A stretch of 9,099 bases of DNA from Actinomycetes bacterium (lineage in GTDB: Bacteria > Actinomycetota > Actinomycetes > Actinomycetales > Cellulomonadaceae). Positions 6,408 through 9,099 of this stretch are shown here, piece after piece; positions within the stretch are counted from its first letter, which is position 1; each line of letters starts with the position of its first letter. The stretch covers positions 1 through 9,099 of the forward strand of contig JAEWCA010000579.1 in the NCBI GenBank assembly GCA_023390875.1, written 5' to 3'. The notes under the pieces are model-generated. The model saw only the letters and a list, made by a program, of their open reading frames with translations, searched no databases and was not told where the DNA came from. The translations under genes and the position numbers were made by a program.

Positions 6408-7745
6408 TCAGGCGGTGTCCGCCGGTTGCGCGCGACGCACGACGAGCAGCCCGACGGCCAGCGCGAAGAGCACCACGGAGCTCGACAGCGGGCTGAACAG
6501 CACGTTCCAGAGCGTGCGGATCGCCAGGTACGTCAGGAGCGCGCTCGCCGCATGTCGGCTGAACGCCAGCGTGTACCCGCGCAGCACGATCCAGACCGCG
6601 TACAGCGCGATCGCCAGGCCCGCGAACCCGAACGCGGCCCACAGGTCGGCCGCGGTCGAGTGCAGCTCGATGCCGCTGCCGAACATGTACCGCTCGACGT
6701 ACCCGTTGTCCGGGTTGTAGCGCAGCGCCGCCATGCCGGACTTGGCCTCGAGCAGGTCCTGCGTGTTGGGCACGACGCCGACCCCGAACCCGTACGGCCG
6801 GTGCTGGACGAGGGCCTCCGTCGCACCGAACTCGGGCCGGGCGCCCGCGATGAGCGACCCCGACAGCGCGATCTGCTCCTGCGTGCGCTCCTGCGCGTCC
6901 TTGCCGAGGTAGCCGTCGAGGATCGCGGCCTGCCCGAGGTAGTAGAGCGCGACGCACAGGCCGCCGACGAGCACCACGGCACGCGTCCTCGACGCGGCCT
7001 TCGACCCGCGCCGCCGCCACGCGACCTGCTGCATCGTGATCACGGCGGCGAGCAGCAGCATCGCGGCCGTGGACCGGCCGCCGTTGATCGCGGACATGCC
7101 CGCGAGCGCGAGGGCCGTGACGACCTGCAGCCACCCCTTGCGGGACAGCCACGCGAGACCGAGCAGCAGCACCGTCAGCGGGATCGCGAACCCGAACCGC
7201 CACGGGCTCTCCGCGAACCGGCCGCCCCGGTCGATGCCGAGCAGCATGCCGAAGCCGAACAGCGACGCGACGGCCGCGTCGGACATGCGGGTCCGCGCCC
7301 ACAGCACGACGCACGAGCCGAGGACCGCGTTGAGCAGCACGATCACGCCGTTGACGGCCATCCGCGTCGTCGTGTGGTGGTCCTGCGACGCGAGCTCTGT
7401 GAGCCAGACGCCGACCGCGATCGCGACACCCGTGAGCAGCAGGAGCGTGCGCGCGTCGTGGAACAGGCCGGTGGACCGCCACCACACGGGGATGAGGACG
7501 ACGGCGAGGACCGTGCCGAGCGTGAGGGCCTGGTAGAGCGGCCGCTCCATGCCGGTCGCGACGAGCGCGACCGCGGCGACGGCCGTGGTGGCCGGCACGG
7601 GCGTGCGCAGGAACGGCCGCCGCTCCGCGTCCTGCGAGCCGGCCCGCTGCTCGGCGTCCGCCTCAGCGACGGGCGCGGCGGTGCGGCCGTCGGACGCACC
7701 CGGGGGTGCGGCCACGGTGGCCCCGCTCGCCTCGTCCGGCACCAT
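6408..7745 (-). CDS. O-antigen ligase / Wzy polymerase-like membrane protein
   Basis: A 445-residue integral membrane protein with about 11-12 hydrophobic segments, roughly at 52-66, 71-89, 100-117, 129-149, 156-170, 184-220, 225-242, 254-272, 366-388, 401-414 and 420-437. The arrangement is that of the Wzy_C / WaaL class: a run of helices, a segment with NGGRST (221-226) at the position of the family's SRG motif, then one long extracytoplasmic loop (~273-364). The loop carries GARPEFGATEALV (301-313), a P.GFGVG turn, and an ELHSTAADLW motif (360-369) before the last helices. In this class the loop Arg and His residues act on undecaprenyl-linked glycan for polymerisation or ligation at the outer face of the membrane. 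In a Gram-positive host this means exopolysaccharide or wall-glycan assembly. The ATG at 7745 is preferred because upstream codons run through a 16-bp tandem repeat and then Arg/Cys-rich sequence that overlaps the divergent gene. No good Shine-Dalgarno sequence is visible, and ATG 7841 (477 aa) remains possible. Confidence 0.85.
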   Translation of the reverse strand: MVPDEASGATVAAPPGASDGRTAAPVAEADAEQRAGSQDAERRPFLRTPVPATTAVAAVALVATGMERPLYQALTLGTVLAVVLIPVWWRSTGLFHDARTLLLLTGVAIAVGVWLTELASQDHHTTTRMAVNGVIVLLNAVLGSCVVLWARTRMSDAAVASLFGFGMLLGIDRGGRFAESPWRFGFAIPLTVLLLGLAWLSRKGWLQVVTALALAGMSAINGGRSTAAMLLLAAVITMQQVAWRRRGSKAASRTRAVVLVGGLCVALYYLGQAAILDGYLGKDAQERTQEQIALSGSLIAGARPEFGATEALVQHRPYGFGVGVVPNTQDLLEAKSGMAALRYNPDNGYVERYMFGSGIELHSTAADLWAAFGFAGLAIALYAVWIVLRGYTLAFSRHAASALLTYLAIRTLWNVLFSPLSSSVVLFALAVGLLVVRRAQPADTA

Positions 7746-7756
7746 GCTCGTCAACC

Positions 7757-7836
7757 GCTCTGCTCGTCGCCCGCTCTGCTCATCGCCTGCTCTGCTCGCC
7801 GGCCGCTCTGCTCGTCGCCGGCTCTGCTCGTCGGCC
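7757..7836. repeat. Tandem repeat, five copies of a 16-bp unit
   Basis: The 9-mer GCTCTGCTC begins at 7757, 7773, 7789, 7805 and 7821, exactly every 16 bp. The full unit is GCTCTGCTCGTCGCCC with small changes (e.g. CATCGCCT in copy 2). A degraded sixth copy at 7741-7756 (11 of 16 matching) contains the ATG complement of the ligase start. The unit is not a multiple of three, which argues against the array being ordinary coding sequence. If translation began at 7841, it would be read as a 16-residue repeat (DEQS.RRAER). Copy number could vary by slippage. Confidence 0.85.
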
Positions 7837-7913
7837 GCCATGTACGCCAGTCGGCCGACCGGCCCCCGGGCCATCCGTCGTCGGCGGCAATCGTCGCACC
7901 CGGCGGCCCGCGG

Positions 7914-7925
7914 ACGGTCCACCGT
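7914..7925. promoter_or_regulatory. 12-bp dyad ACGGT-CC-ACCGT in the divergent intergenic region
   Basis: A perfect 5-bp inverted repeat around a 2-bp centre, lying 25 bp upstream of the candidate -35 of the acyltransferase gene and within the region shared with the divergent ligase gene. It is a possible operator; at this length it could also be chance. Confidence 0.25.
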
Positions 7926-7950
7926 GCACCTTTTTCGCCCGCTTCGCCCC

Positions 7951-7978
7951 TGTTCGGGATGCTCTGCCCGCCTAGACT
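7951..7978 (+). promoter_or_regulatory. Leaderless-type promoter of the acyltransferase gene
   Basis: TAGACT at 7973-7978 is a good TANNNT -10 element. The ATG at 7985 follows after only 6 nt, where transcription itself should start. There is no room for a Shine-Dalgarno sequence, so the mRNA is predicted to be leaderless, a common mode in actinobacteria. The -35 is weak (TGTTCG, 7951-7956, 16-bp spacer). Confidence 0.6.
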
Positions 7979-7984
7979 CGGCGC

Positions 7985-9082
7985 ATGACCAGCCCGGCAC
8001 CCGACCCGTCGCCGCGCGGCGCCAAGGTCCGGGTGACCTGGGTCGACACCGGCCGCGGCATCGCCATCTCGCTCGTCGCGCTGTTCCACGCGACCAACTG
8101 GCTGCTCGGCGGCGGCGCGCACGTGCAGGGCTGGGTGCAGGCGAACCTCGTGATGTCGTCGCTGCGGATGCCCCTGTTCTTCACGCTCGCAGGGCTGTTC
8201 GCCGGCAAGTGGGTGCGCGGGGCGTGGCGTCCGCTGTGGGAGCACAAGGTGCGGCTGTACCTGTGGGTGTTCCTCGTGTGGGGTGCCATCGGGTCGGTCA
8301 CGTACTACGCGGGCCTGCAGATGCGCGGTGTCGGCTCGGTGATGAGCAGCGTGATCCAGCCGTACGTGCTGTCGCCGTTCATGCCGCGGCTCGAGCTGTG
8401 GTTCATCTGGGCGCTCGCGCTGTTCTTCGTGATCGCGAAGCTGACGTCGCGCATCCCGCCGGGGATCCAGATCGGTGTCGCGATGGCGGGCGCCGCGGTC
8501 GCCCTCAGCGGGTGGGACACGGCCAGCCCCGGCTGGAACGGCGCCGTGAAGTACTACGGGTTCTTCCTCGTCGGCATGTACGGGCGCGACCTCGTGCTAC
8601 GGCTCGGGTCGTCGGCCGGGCGCCCGGTGCTCGTCGCGGCGTTCGTCGTCTGGCTCGTCGTCGCGGTCGGGCTGTGGGCGCTCGGCTGGCGCGAGGTGCT
8701 CGGCCTGTACTTCGTCAACTGCCTGCTCGGGGTGCTCGGCGGGATCGCGCTGAGCCGCGCGCTGGCCGGGGTGCCGGTGCTGCGCTCGCTCGGTTCGCAG
8801 ACCCTGCCGATCTACCTCGCGCACACGCCGATCATCATCACGGTGGCCGTGCTGCTCAGCCACACCGGTGTGCTGACGCACCCGATCGTCGCGGTGCTGG
8901 GTCCGCCGACCCTCGCGGCCACCGCGATCGCGCTGGCGCTCGTGCTGCACCGGTCGGCGCAGCGCGCGGGCGCGACGTGGCTGTACGCCCCGCCCGGCTG
9001 GTTCGACGTCCGCCGTCGGCGGGAGGCCGTCGCGATGCGCGACGAGGTCGCCGTCGCGTCGTCGGCCGAGCCCCGGCCGTGA
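7985..9082 (+). CDS. Acyltransferase-3 family membrane protein (sugar O-acyltransferase)
   Basis: A 365-residue protein, the usual size for acyltransferase-3 domain enzymes, with about ten hydrophobic helices. The first helix carries WVDTGRGIAISLVALFHA (19-36), the family's D..RG...........H signature with D21, R24 and the likely catalytic H35. Next come S.RMPLFF.LAGLF (59-72), LELWFIWAL (136-144; LWF is the usual fourth-helix mark) and TLPIYLAHTPII (273-284; YLxH near the end). Family members transfer acetyl, succinyl or similar groups from a cytoplasmic acyl-CoA to sugars of cell-surface or exported glycans. A basic and acidic cytoplasmic tail follows from about 340. It is transcribed divergently from the O-antigen ligase-like gene, which suggests it decorates the same exopolysaccharide; that link is inference. 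The ATG is set by the -10 element 6 nt upstream. No downstream gene is visible in the last 17 bp. Confidence 0.88.
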   Translation: MTSPAPDPSPRGAKVRVTWVDTGRGIAISLVALFHATNWLLGGGAHVQGWVQANLVMSSLRMPLFFTLAGLFAGKWVRGAWRPLWEHKVRLYLWVFLVWGAIGSVTYYAGLQMRGVGSVMSSVIQPYVLSPFMPRLELWFIWALALFFVIAKLTSRIPPGIQIGVAMAGAAVALSGWDTASPGWNGAVKYYGFFLVGMYGRDLVLRLGSSAGRPVLVAAFVVWLVVAVGLWALGWREVLGLYFVNCLLGVLGGIALSRALAGVPVLRSLGSQTLPIYLAHTPIIITVAVLLSHTGVLTHPIVAVLGPPTLAATAIALALVLHRSAQRAGATWLYAPPGWFDVRRRREAVAMRDEVAVASSAEPRP

Positions 9083-9099
9083 CGGCCCCGTCCCACCCG

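Noticed and set aside
5910..7988. A 692-codon plus-strand open frame across the GNAT remnant and ligase region
   Set aside because: It is very rich in Arg, Glu, Asp, His and Gln with no hydrophobic or domain pattern. The opposite strand encodes a convincing polytopic membrane protein.
7746..8000. Longer N-terminus for the O-antigen ligase protein, back to an ATG at 8000
   Set aside because: The added residues are Cys/Arg-rich, pass through the 16-bp repeat, and would overlap the acyltransferase start and its promoter. ATG 7745 gives a normal family length.
1..9099. Mobile element, CRISPR array, tRNA or rRNA
   Set aside because: No transposase or integrase motifs, terminal inverted repeats, spacer-repeat structure or tRNA cloverleaf sequence were seen. 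The only tandem array has 16-bp units without spacers.

Overview
The window is very GC-rich, with G/C at most third codon positions. It looks like a chromosomal segment of a high-GC actinobacterium. Secreted LamG/PKD proteins beside polysaccharide membrane enzymes suggest Cellulomonas or a close relative in the Micrococcales; this genus-level call is inference.

Layout from left to right: (1) positions 2-322 hold the 3' end of a rightward gene for a small beta-sandwich, DUF4352-like domain. (2) A 142-bp gap carries a dense set of short repeats and a candidate promoter. (3) Positions 465-5834 hold one very large rightward gene for a secreted 1789-residue mosaic protein: signal peptide, delta-60-type beta-propeller, fibronectin-III-like domain, two LamG jellyrolls, three PKD domains, a ~205-residue beta-rich domain, a fourth PKD, and a near-identical second copy of that beta-rich domain. 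(4) A strong GC hairpin follows. (5) On the minus strand, 5972-6355 is a wrecked GNAT acetyltransferase gene: N-terminal part, in-frame TGA, then a recognisable GNAT C-terminus, with the catalytic middle missing. (6) On the minus strand, 6408-7745 encodes a polytopic membrane protein of the O-antigen ligase / Wzy polymerase class. (7) A 239-bp divergent intergenic region contains five copies of a 16-bp tandem repeat beside the ligase start and a leaderless-type promoter for the next gene. (8) On the plus strand, 7985-9082 encodes a membrane acyltransferase of the acyltransferase-3 family.

The ligase/polymerase and acyltransferase are typical of an exopolysaccharide or cell-surface glycan locus. 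The giant exported protein, built only from binding and spacer domains with no recognisable catalytic motif or cell-wall anchor, could be a matrix protein or adhesin acting with that glycan. This functional link rests on neighbourhood and domain type only. No RNA gene, CRISPR array, insertion sequence or integrase was seen.
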